Origin: Oscheius sp. JU75
Taxonomy: Eukaryota; Nematoda; Chromadorea; Rhabditida; Rhabditidae
DNA length: 64,000 nucleotides
Direction of reading: 5' to 3'
Assembly (NCBI GenBank): GCA_037178855.1
Contig: JASJZC010000002.1
Span: forward strand, 868,001 to 932,000
Shown here: piece after piece, positions 49,601-61,600 of the stretch
Layout of the letters: every line of letters begins with the position of its first letter
Position numbering within the stretch: the first letter of the stretch is position 1
Translations under genes and position numbers: made by a program
Notes under the pieces: generated by a model
What the model saw: the letters and a program-made list of their open reading frames with translations, nothing else
What the model was told of the DNA's origin: nothing
The model's database searches: none

Positions 49601-52600
49601 ACAATTTGTCACTGTTAGCCGAAAACACCATGTTCGAACGCCTAAGTTAGAATACAACCGCCTCTGTTAGTTGGCGAGGTCTGAACTCACGAGAAAAACC
49701 GATTTAAAAAGAGTTTGAGAGCCTCAATTTTCAGATCAAAATCGACGTCGGCCACGCCGAAATGCTTGACCTCCTCGAGCATTCTCTTCACCCGATTTTG
49801 AGCACTGGCAAACGAATTGACAGTATCGCCAAGCCGCTCTCGACAGCCTGTCCCGACATCAGTCAATTCCCCGGCCCCATAGATCCAATGGAGAGTCCCT
49901 CAGTCCCGACTAAGTCCAACCAGGCTGGTTAGTCGTACTTTTTGAAGAAAAAGAGGCAAATTCCAGATATGTGCAAAGTGCACCAGCCGTCGCGGAAGAT
50001 CAGTGCCCTCGAACCGAATGCGACCGAGACGCAGATCCTCGTCACGCTGATCGACTCCAAGCATCCGCTTTACGAGACCAAGTACAAGGTTAGTTTTGTC
50101 TATTTTTGGGCCTGACAGGAAAAATAATAATTCGAGACGTAATTGCCAGCAGTTCTAACAACATGCGCACTTTATTAGCGAGAGAGAGAGAGAGAGAGAT
50201 CACATGGGAGAGGAGAGAGACTGTCAGAACTGGACAGTGAGTCAGAGAGAGAAAGATGAGGGACAGTTAGTAGACAAAGTCATCTTCTTCCATCACGTAG
50301 TGAGGGCGCTGAGGATGGTAATGGGGCATCATAGCTCGTTTACCAAATCTGTAATAAGTTGGATATGAGTTTACTGTAGTTTTTTGAGTTAAAAACATTA
50401 TTTCATGACCAGACTCGGGCGAAAGATTAACTTATAGCTCAATAGAAGCCTGTCAGCTAGATGTGTTACTGTATTTTTTTTAGTACGAACGAGCTTCATG
50501 ACACATCAAATTATACTTTTAAGCAGAAAAATAATGTTTTTCGGAGCCTTTCGACAGAATGTTCGGGTTAGTCTGGGAGAATTTGGACTCGTAAACAGCC
50601 GAGTTCCTTTCTAAGACCGACCAGCCGTCTACGACGGCTTCGTCACCCTTTCAGAAAACCAAAAAAACATTGAGGGGTCAAACCCGAGTTGCTACAATTG
50701 ATAGCCCAGCGTGATAGCCACTGAGCAAAAAATATTGTAATTTCGGTTCCTAAGCCGGTTATCTTTATAATCGAAATTTACACAAGATGACACTTTAAAG
50801 AGTTTTAGTTCCAGTTTTGGAGCTGATGCAGAAAAAATTGGCTTAAAAAACTAGCTTTGTGAATCTCTAACAGAGGCAGAAAGGGTATCCACTGAACTGT
50901 AAACTTTGATCGTATTTTCAACTTGTCTTTTTTACGTAACTTTTATAAACAAATAGACAGTAGAAGCAGCTTGATTAATTAGAAATTACTGCTACAAGTG
51001 GCTAAATAAACTCTGGGATATTGTTCGTAGAAACCAGGGAGCCACAATTGAAAAAGAAATTTCAGAACTAAACTTGTGATTTGGGGGTAAATCCGAATTG
51101 TTTCCAAAAGTTCACGTTACCGCGGTTCTTTTTCGGTCTTTTGAGCTCAAACTTACCTAATGATGTCAGTTTATAGGAGCTGTTTCTTTATTGGCCAAAA
51201 AATTTATAGATAGAGCGTAAATGACTTTCTTTGACAGGGTTTCGGACTGTTGGAAACAGAAAAATAACCTTTAAAGTGTTCGTGCCGTACCCATCAAAAA
51301 CTCTTAAAAGTAACCTTATTGTACCTAGGCTATTATATCTACTCGTTTTAAAGAACTCGCTCACCTCATCCTCCCCCCCATGGACTTTCCCTTGAGCTCC
51401 GTGACAATATCTCCCAGAGCTCCGACCTCCCTTCTGTCCATCTGAATTGGCTTTTCGAGGTCCTAAAACGAGCCAATTCCCTGTGACTGTCAAAAAAATC
51501 TAACCTGTCCCTGGACGGGCTCGACGATCAACAATAATGAGAAGACGAGGGCGAGAGCAATCTGTACAGCCAGCATGACGAGACGAGGCTACCTGGAATG
51601 AATGAGGGATAGGGGGAGGGAAGGGAAATTGGTCTGTCTCTCTCTTCTCTCTCCTGGACGGAAATTGACATAAGGGGTGTGGCTCTCTCTCTCTCTCGTT
51701 CTCTCTATCTCTCTGACAGTATAGAATCACGAGAATCCTGGGGGGTGGATGATGCCAGATTTGAGGCAGAAAATAGCAGTTTGTTATTATGGGAAATGGG
51801 GCACGATGGGTTACGGTAACTATCAAAAACCATCTTGTAAGGCTTATTAATGGAAAGTTTAAATTTTACCTGAAGGCCGGGAACTCTTTAAATATGATTG
51901 TATATTCTTACCCTGCTCAAAAATCTACGAATAATACTTGCCAAAAAATTGTGACCACGGGCGGGATCGAACCCGGAATACTTGTTTGATAATCATTAGT
52001 GTCTACAGTAGGATACAGGCAGACAGGGGACAATCCAAAATAGATCGGAGGAATGCGGTAGCAATCAAAAACCTCTTTTTTTTGCAGGTCAACTGCAAGG
52101 TGGACGTGGTGATGAACGAGCTGACTGTTGGCATGAATCGGAGAACATGGACGGCCCTAATGGATCTGCTTGGAATTCTGGGAGATGCAGAGGAACCGCT
52201 GCCAGCGACAGCTCCAAATCTCGTACTGCCAAAACCCGAATTCACAGTGGAATGTGCTCTACGGCTACAGTCGGTGATTGTTGACATGCTCTATCCGCTA
52301 AATGCTACGCGACTGGGATTCATCTATGTCACGAAGCCGGAAATTCTGGCCAAGGTAAGGATTCTATTCAGACAAACGGGAGAGCTAATTTGTAACCGCT
52401 AAAAAGAGGAATAGAGTAGGGTAAAATGGGAACTTGGAGCTGTAAATAAGGCAGAGCTTTAATTAGCCATTTGAAGATCGGTATCAGTCAGGTGATGAAA
52501 GTATTTTTGAGAGTAAAGAAGTTACAAGTACACTGATGTATAAAGTTGGACTCTCGAGTCAAAAGGCGCAAACCTAATGCAGCGTTTTTCTCGAAATCTA

Positions 52601-55600
52601 CCTTATCCACCTTTGGCGTTATTTTTGTTCAAGGTAGATGCAGCCCCAATGAATCTTCAGCAAAAATGATGCCACGAGTTTATCAGGTGGACTTCAAAAC
52701 AAACGCCCTAGTCGACTCGACTTGAAATCGAGCAAAAAAAATCAAAGGAAAAGACAGAAAATCGGCCACTTTGCTAGAGGGAGAAGGAAGATGGGCGAAA
52801 ATCAGATAGCAAAAGCTTGCGCTTCAACTAGTACAGTTGGTAGAGGCATCGATATATACGGTAGCTGAATTTCGACGGAAAGTTCGTCAATTATGGTTTG
52901 TTTAAAAAAAAGTATGACTACAGTGTCCCGAAATGCTTACGTGGAGGGACTCCCGGGAAGGACGGGAATTCAAATTTACCAATTTTTGGCAAACAGAAGA
53001 GAACAGAAAGCTGCTAGACTGAAAACAAAAAGAGCTCGAAAATGCGCTCGCATCGAAACCCGCGGATCCAGGAGCCCTGCCACGGCCGTATTTAACGTAC
53101 CATCTATGTAGTTATTACTTTTTTTTTTGAACAAACCATATGCGAGCTTCAATTCGCGCTTACCGCTATGGCTTCTTCGAAAAGAAGAGTTCACTACCGT
53201 AACCCATTCGCTTTCCTGATGCGACCCGTTTGTTTCAGTTTCGCACGCAAACATAGGCAGAAGTCGAGCATGTAAGGACAAGCTGGCTGTTGCGGTTCTA
53301 TTGCCCGAAATCACGTCTTAAAACTCTTTATTTAAAGGTCGTTCTGAAGCCCAAAGGTGGCGTCTTCTCTGCGAAGCTCCTGCTCGAAGGTCTGCTCATC
53401 GAGGATCACATGCCGCTGTACTCGGAACTATATCGCGAGAGGATGTACGTAATCGACGAGGGAGGAATCATTCCGTCCAGGGCGGAATTGCACATCACCA
53501 AGTGAGTTCAATCTCTTCATGACCTATCGAATGACGTTGGGAGAGGAGATGGAGGCCACAAGCTACAAATCTCGTGTGCAGGACAACATAAAAATGATGC
53601 AGAGTTTGCAAGAAGAATCGAATGCTCAGGTTCATAGGGGTAGAATGAGGGAAAAAGAGGGAGATAGAGATATATAAGAACGAGATAGATTGACAGGAAC
53701 TGATAGAATAAGAGAATTTGACTGTGCAGGGCGGTCCAGTTTTCCATACGCACCTAATGACTGGAAATCATGCAACAAAAGGGCGGGGGCATGCTCTACC
53801 TAACCGTGAGTTTGTGGTTGAAGTAGTTACTCATTTGGAATCAGTTCTACAGCATACAATTTTCGATGAGACAGTTAAAAGTTATTTTGGAAAGCGAAAA
53901 GGAGCCAAAACTCGGAAACATCCACTTTCCTCTAATAATTCCCTGTTTTAGATACCTCGGAGTGGATCCCAACCGCGAGACGGACATGAAGATTGAAATC
54001 AGTCTGCCTAAAAACATGCACGTCTATTACGTTCACACGCATCGTTTCTTTACTGCTCTTCTCGACTTTTGGCTACAGTTTAATGAGCTTCAAGACGTGG
54101 TGGCCAAGTCCAAAAAGCGAAATGTTGTCATCAGCTCCAGACTGGCCAAAGTTCTCCTGGATGTGGATATTCAAGCCCCGACGACCCTTATTCTGCCACT
54201 AAACCAGTTTTCAGAACAGGTATGAGGCTTTTTTATGGATCAAAAGATACTGAAAGAATAGGTAGTCGTGGTGGAGTCGAAAGGAGTTTCGGTGAAGAAC
54301 TCGTTCGTGAACCTGAGCGATGTGGAGAACTACTTTGCGGAGCACTGTATTGAGACGGATTACGGATACGGTAGGCATTTCGCAGTTATTTCTAACATAC
54401 CTTCAATTTCAGACGAGAACATCGACTGCCTAATGGACAGCTCCAAGATCACCCTCTACAATATTACCGTCTTCGAGGGCGTCCGCATTATCCGAATGAC
54501 TGGTCGAGAGGAAAAAGTACGTATTCTAAGATTCACATATTCAAAATACCCTAAAAATTTCCAGGTAGTACTCGGTCCGACATTTGCCCAAGGAGTCTTC
54601 GAGCACATCGACTTCCAGGTCATGTCCATGGGCGTCTTTGACCGGAGCTTCGACCTTACAACTCACGTTTTTCGCAATCTAGACGGGGCGCTCTCACACG
54701 ATCCGCCGGATCTGACCGCCGTCATGATCATCTCCGATCTCAGATGGACCATCACCACAGATTTCTACATCCTGTTCCGTGGAATGCTGGAGAAGAACCT
54801 CGGCGACCCCCTCATTCCTGCGCCCGAAACGATTCCGCTCGAAATTCTTCAGAAACCTACCTCCGGCTGTGAGCTGAACATGCAAAAATATGCCACCCTC
54901 TCCTTCCGACTTCTTTTTAGGAATATTGTCCTCGATTGCCAGGTTGGTTCTGACTTAAAATAAGCAATAAAATGGCCAAATTTAGGTACCAGCCAGTGCA
55001 GGATACATTCCCTTCGCGGAGGCCAATCTGCGAAAAGCCCGAATCAGCTTCGATACCTTTGTGGACGGTATGGGAGAGCTGGACGTGATCAGTGAGAGCA
55101 CGGAGCTGTATGATAGTCGCCGGGGAGCGGAGAAGAACCAGTTCCGAACGATCTTGAAGCCCATGCAGCAGGCGCAGGAGAAGAATGAGTTGGTTTTCTT
55201 ACGGTACTTTGGCTTTAGAACAGGCTAGGGAAAGACTACAGTATCATACAAGTAGTTAGAAAAAGAGAAGCAACTTTAGTATCTTTTTAGCGATGGGACA
55301 GTACAGTATTCTTTTGGGGAAACAGAAGGAGAAGCACATTTGGCTGCGAGAAAGAGACTATAGCATGCCACTCTACCTTACCAGAATTTCACAGTAATCC
55401 AAGGAGGTGTCAACTACCTGTTTATGTAGATTTTCGGACTCAATCCACTATTTTTTCGGCAATATTCGCTATCTAAAACGGCCCATTTGGCTTTGAAATT
55501 AGAATCGAATCAGTCTGGAACTCAGGGTGGCTACTGGTATCGATTTGGCACATCTAAAGACTCCATCAGAGATTGTAGAGGCTTTTGTAGGAAAATTACG

Positions 55601-58600
55601 GTGGTCAATAAGACAGATAGTCGGTAGATGAAGAGAGAAGATACAGTTGGAAGACGATTGGACGAACTAGAGAAGCTGCTTTGAGAGATTAGAAGTAGAA
55701 AACACTTAAATATAAAGGGGATTGACTACGGTGGACAGTTTAGACTAAGTAAGCCAGTAGATAGAGAGAAAGAAAGCGACACTTTAGAAAATGCGCGACT
55801 AGTTCGCTAGAGAAAAAGAGGATTAGTTACAGTAATCAATAGGAGCAAATACCGTACAGTAGCCCGATAGAGAACTAGTGAGCTAAAGACCATCAAAAAT
55901 TGACTCTCTCTCAAAATAAAGAAATCTTACGCATTCTGTCACTTTTCCCATTTGGTCATGATTTGGGGACTAAGAAAAACCAGAATTTCGAAGCCAGGAA
56001 ATGTTCCCATAAAATATCCCCTTCGTTTTCCAGAACGACACTGATGTTCGAGGCGCACATGATCATCAAGAAGGACGAGACGCCACAGCTCACCATAGTC
56101 CTGATGAATTCGCGCGTGATCGTGCTGCCCGAATGGCTCAATGATGCCAAGGATTTTCTCAATCTCTCCTCGGCATTCGTCCCCAAGTACTGGGAAGATG
56201 TTCCGCAGTTCCAACTGGCCACAGGCGTCGTGGGACGTCTTTCCAGCATGCGACCCAGCACACCGACCCCGGCTCAGACCATGGCTGTTAAAATCACGCT
56301 CAAGTAAGTTCTTTTTGTAGTATTTTTTACAGGCACATCAGGCATCACAAACCTGGCCGAAATGTTCGCGTCGGCCAGGCCTCAAAATAATAGCGGAGAA
56401 ATACTTGTTCCTGGAGGGTATTCGAACCCTCGACCAATTCTTGTGTTTTTGAGTGTTTTTGACCATTTTCTTCTATCTACCCAATGAACACTGGTTTTGA
56501 TCAAGTTTTAAAAATGCGGTGCACCTCGACTTCTGGGTCCTAAAAGTGTTCAACTTTTTTTTTTGCGGGTTCGACAGTAAAAAATATCTAATAGAAACCA
56601 TTTGTGGATTGAAGCCGGTTTTTATTCATTTTCCACATTCAGAAATTCGAATCTGTATCTACTGGAGAACCCCTTCGACGCGGCGAGCTTTGCTTGTGTG
56701 GCTACCGTAACCGCCGTACTGAACATGGCCGATCCCGAGGGCAATCTGACGGCGAATCTCGAGCTCGGGAATTTGACCCTCGGCTGGTGTGCGATGCAGG
56801 ACGAGCAGCATACGATGAACCTCTGCTCGAATGATTTCTCCCTAAGCGTCGCCCTCCAGACTCTGTCCAGCGTCTCCAGCTCAATTCCTGGTCTTCCGCA
56901 ACTGGCTACGAAACGACATATTTTGGAGGTATTTCGTATTTTGATAGCCCTAAAAATAGCTAACTTAGGTGGATCTGCGCGGAATCATCGGACGCCTAGC
57001 CTACAGGGACCTAAAGGTACTCCACACGGCTGTGAAGGGCTTCCTCGGACACTTTGCCAACTACTTTGGAAAGTCGCTCATACCAGTCATGAAGCATCAA
57101 CTCGTGGCTAAACGTGAGTTTTGCTTCTCTTTCCGAAAAAAAAGAATCTGACGATGAGTTAGTGGTCAACTGAATGCCTGCAGTTCAAAAATTTTGCGCG
57201 ACTCTTTCCAAAAGCAAAAATTATCATTTGGCTGTCTTTCGGCACCATTTGGTTTCGGTGTAAAGTGACAAGTTGGATCCAGGAGAAAATTTAGACAGTC
57301 TAAATTTTGACTGAGATTTGGGGTTCCGGTAAGAAAGTATGGGATATGAACGGCCTGAAATGGATAGGCTAGAATAATTGGTGACAGTTAAACCGGTAGC
57401 ATTGACTGATACCGTATATTGCTTGTTTGACAGCCGAGAATTGTTATTTTTGGACTGAAATTGTCTAATCCTCCTTTGTCTTGTACAAATGAATATTCTA
57501 TATCCCGTCAGACTCCTGATCCGATGATCCGAGAGGGCCTATGCGGGATTCGAATCCCGTCTGGTAAACTTTTTGTCGGCTTAAAAGTTCCAAAAGATCT
57601 TAAAAATTGGTCAAATTTTAGCCCTCCACATTGACCGAATTGGCGTGCGGGCAGAGCAGATTGACCTGTGGCTCCTGGACGAATATCAGGGCGTCTCTGT
57701 GCCAATGCTTCGTCTCAGCCTCTCTGATCTCCAGTTCGACAATCAGCCGGACAGAGTGACCTCAAGGCTGCACATCAGTGCCGACTACTTCAATCATCGC
57801 ATGTTCGGATGGGAGCCGTTGATTGAGAGATGGAAGATCCTGCGATTCGTCTATCAGACCAAGGACAAACTGAAGACGATGGAGCTCATTGCAGGTATAG
57901 TCCTTTTTTTGATAAAACATGATAGGGCGAGGGGTATTTTTGCGATTTGCGCGACCCCCTGAGTATTTTGCACATTTTTGGAATTTACATAAGGGCCTGT
58001 TGATTGACTCTTATCTGCGCGACCGTCCTCTCTGTCAATAGCAGAGATCAGCTGACCATTCGGTTCGACACAAAAAAAACTTTTTATTTTTTCGAGAATT
58101 TTGTTAACAAAATTAATTACCGCCCCTTTAATACAAAAGTTTTTGTAAGACTGGCTTCTTCTTTCCCTAGGAACGTCACATACCGAAAACCCCCAAATCA
58201 TAATGCATCTTCTTGCTTAACGCAAAAACTCTTCAAAATGGTACTTTATAGAAAAATTTGACGCAATCGGCTGTGAACAAAAAAACTAAATAAATGCTTC
58301 CAGAATCGCTGAGCCCGCTAAATATCACCCTGACGGAGCAGTTTATGCAGCAGACAGTGCAGTTCATGGATCGCTGGCCGGCTATCAAAGCCGCGCACGA
58401 GAAGGACGACTTTCGCAACATTTGTGCCAAGTCCAAGGCCGATCATCTCCCGTACATCATTCAGAATGACACCGGCTGTGAGGTCTCTTTCACCAGTCGT
58501 TAGTTTCCTCTAATTTGACCCCCTAAAACCCCCAAATATTTAGTGATTGGACAGAAGAGAACCAACTCGAAATGGGTAACGCTGCCTCGAGGCAAGCCGC

Positions 58601-61600
58601 ACCACTTTGCCTTCCCGCAAAAGCTGCACTTCTATTCGCAGGCCGAGAGAGAACCGTCGCGGCAGCTCCTTCTCAGAGTGAACGGATGGGATGAGGTGAC
58701 GCCGATCACTGTGGATGCCAGTGGAACGTTTTGTAGAACGCTCAAAGCTATCAAGGTGGGCATTTTTTGTTTATAGTTCGGCAGGCGACCCCCTTCGTTT
58801 GAATTTTGGCACACTTTTACGAATTCGCCCAAAATTGGATTTTCTGACGTAGTTCACTCATTTTCAGACATTCTAACTAGGTTTTTGAATTCAGTGTGTA
58901 AAAAAATGTGAAAAAGATACCGAAATCTGGGAGCTTTACCGTTGTTGTTCCAGGGAGTTCTCTTGCACGCCGAATACAATGAAAATAGTTAGAATCTCTG
59001 AAAATAAGTGAATTAATCAGAAAACCAGATTTTGGGCCAATCGTAAAAGCGCACCTAAAATCCAAACGAAGGGGGCCATCTGCCGAATTATTTCCAAAAT
59101 AATTTGACGTTACTGTAAGACGAGTATGGTTTCATTATTTTTCTCTACATTAATCCTAGCGTTGTGTAGTTATTTCGCACCTGTTTTCAGGTCCTCATAA
59201 TTTGAACAGTTTTCTCATATGTAAAGCTGTCAGAATCCTGGTCATCTGTCCTTGGTACCACAGATGCTGCTACAGTACGAGTAAGCTTGTAGAGGGGCCA
59301 TCATGGTGCTTGTGACCACAAACTGTGCTTCAGTTTCCAGGAAGTGTAGTCAGTTTAGGCTAAAGTTGAAGCAAACTGCTGATAAGCTGATACTGTGTTA
59401 AGGAACAGTATAAGCTGGGAACTCATCGGCGCGATCATACCTCTAGACTCGTCCTTTTATGACAAAAGTTTGTTAAAACGCTTCACGAAACTCGAAGAAA
59501 AGGGGTTTTCATTCACTCGCTTTTAGGGACTCTGTTAACATAGCAAAAAAGGGCTGGAGTTACTGTAGTAGCTTGATATTGGATCCTGAACTATATGTCA
59601 TTTTTCAGTCCGGTCTCCCCAATACTCGTCTCCTGATCCGTGTCGCTATGGAAAAGGACGGCAGAAAGATGGTCTCAGTGCGCTCGTCGATGGAGATCAC
59701 CAACAATCTTCCCCACCCGATTCAGGTCTTTGCCGAGAGCGGAAAGAAGGGTTAGTTCTCATTGTGTTTCAATTTTTTTTAAACAAAAAATGTTTAGAAA
59801 TCATGACAATCGAGCCGTCAGCCACGCTGCCTGTAGCCCTGCCATATGCCCATCAGACTTTCCATGTCCTGCCGGCGGGACCCCCTTGGGTCACCGAAAA
59901 AGTCGAAATAGCTTGGAAGGGAATCCGTCAGGCTGGCGAGACGAAGAACAAGACGGAAAAACTCGCCACAGCAAACAAGGGCCACGATTATTGGCTCTGT
60001 ACGTCGGCGAAGCGAGAATTCTATCCGGACGATGAGACCCTGCCCGGACACTCTCTCACCATCGTCTCACCCCTAAGCATACAGAATCTGCTTCCAGTGG
60101 ATCTGGAAGTCCGCCTTCAGGATCAGGTCTTTGCCATCGCCGCGGGGAAACTCGCTCAAATTACATCGGTAAGTGGTAAATGTAAATTTGGCGCGCAAGA
60201 CCTTTTTTTTTTTTTTTTGAAAGAAAGGAGCGAAAAAAGCACATGTGCACTCATGGGAAATCGATCCAAATACTAACTGGTCTCTACGCTGCCGGAACTG
60301 CCAGATCGCTACAAAACAACTCTGTAACATGTTTTTTCTTAGAAACTTTTACCTTTATTTCTGTATTTTGGCGCAAATGACTAGTTTCTGCGAAAAGCTA
60401 TAATTTTAAGGTAGTCTGTACTTTATAATCCCACAAATTTGCAGATCGACGTGACCGGATCCCTAAACATCACAGTAACAACGGACCGACTTCAGTCCGC
60501 GGCCGTCTGTACAATCCAACGTGCGAATATCGGCGAGGGACAGCTGCTTAGGTTGCGTCTGCGGGACAACAAGAACCGCTTCCTGGATCTCTATGGCAGT
60601 GTTGAAGTCGGAATCGGGAACTCGTTCAGCATAGCCTTCTGGGTGCCTTACTGGATCGTCAATAAGTCTGGTAAGCGAATGGATAGAATGTTTTAAAAAT
60701 AGTTAACGGGGCATTTGAGAGTCTCGGGCTGTTTGGTCATATATCTACCCTTTTTTCTGATGTTTTCCCGGTTAGCGCAGCCGGTTAGGATCCGGCTACG
60801 TATTTCAAAACACGAGTTCGAGTTCTCACGAGTAATAAACCTGATTGCTCTTTAACAAGAGCTACAAAACTGCACTGGCCGTTTTTGGAAATCTATCGGG
60901 ATATGCGTAAGCAAAATTTTTTTGACCGTACTTTTTGATACTAGTGATTAAGATTTCACCTTTTCATCTAGTACTAAAACATTTTGCCCTACGGCTTTTC
61001 AGGTCTCTTTAGAATCGAATTTAGCTGAGCTTGCCCGTTTTTTTTTATTTTCACGGTGTCCGAGTGGTCGGAGGTGTCGGACCTTAGAGCTTTTATGGTG
61101 TACAAGCACCCGCCGGGGTTCGATTCCTTCTCGTAATAAACTTTTTTTAAATACCTGAAAATGCTCGAAAAGGGATTTTTTAAATCCTTTTTCTTCTTGT
61201 TATAAAAGATAAAAATTGCAGGAATTCCCCTGGTCGTCAAACAGGAAGCCAGCCGCTACGATGCCGCCGGACAGATGGAAGATCACGAGAGGGCTAAGGA
61301 CCGTCATCCGCTGATGTTTAGCTTCGCCGACGAAGGCTGTCCGCATCACTGTGTCGCGCGCGTCGGCAAGGATTACGTGAAGGAGCCCGGCTTCAAGCCC
61401 AAGTTTAGCAACAAGTTCTCCCTGATGCCGGGAGTTCAGGCGATCAAGCTCAAGCTGGAGCATCCGACACTTCCCACATTGTGAGTTCTTTTTTTTTATG
61501 ATGTCTCCTTGATTTGCGCGTCTATTTTACTCCTGTTTCTCCGTTTTTAGTCTGAAACCCAGATAGCATAATTTTCGGGCATATAAAAAATCACCTTGAA

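Noticed and set aside
60766-61137. Possible functional tRNA-Arg and tRNA-Leu/Ser genes
   Set aside because: Box A and B are good in both, but the acceptor stems do not pair over seven base pairs, and both lie in one intron with similar tails; repeat origin is more likely.
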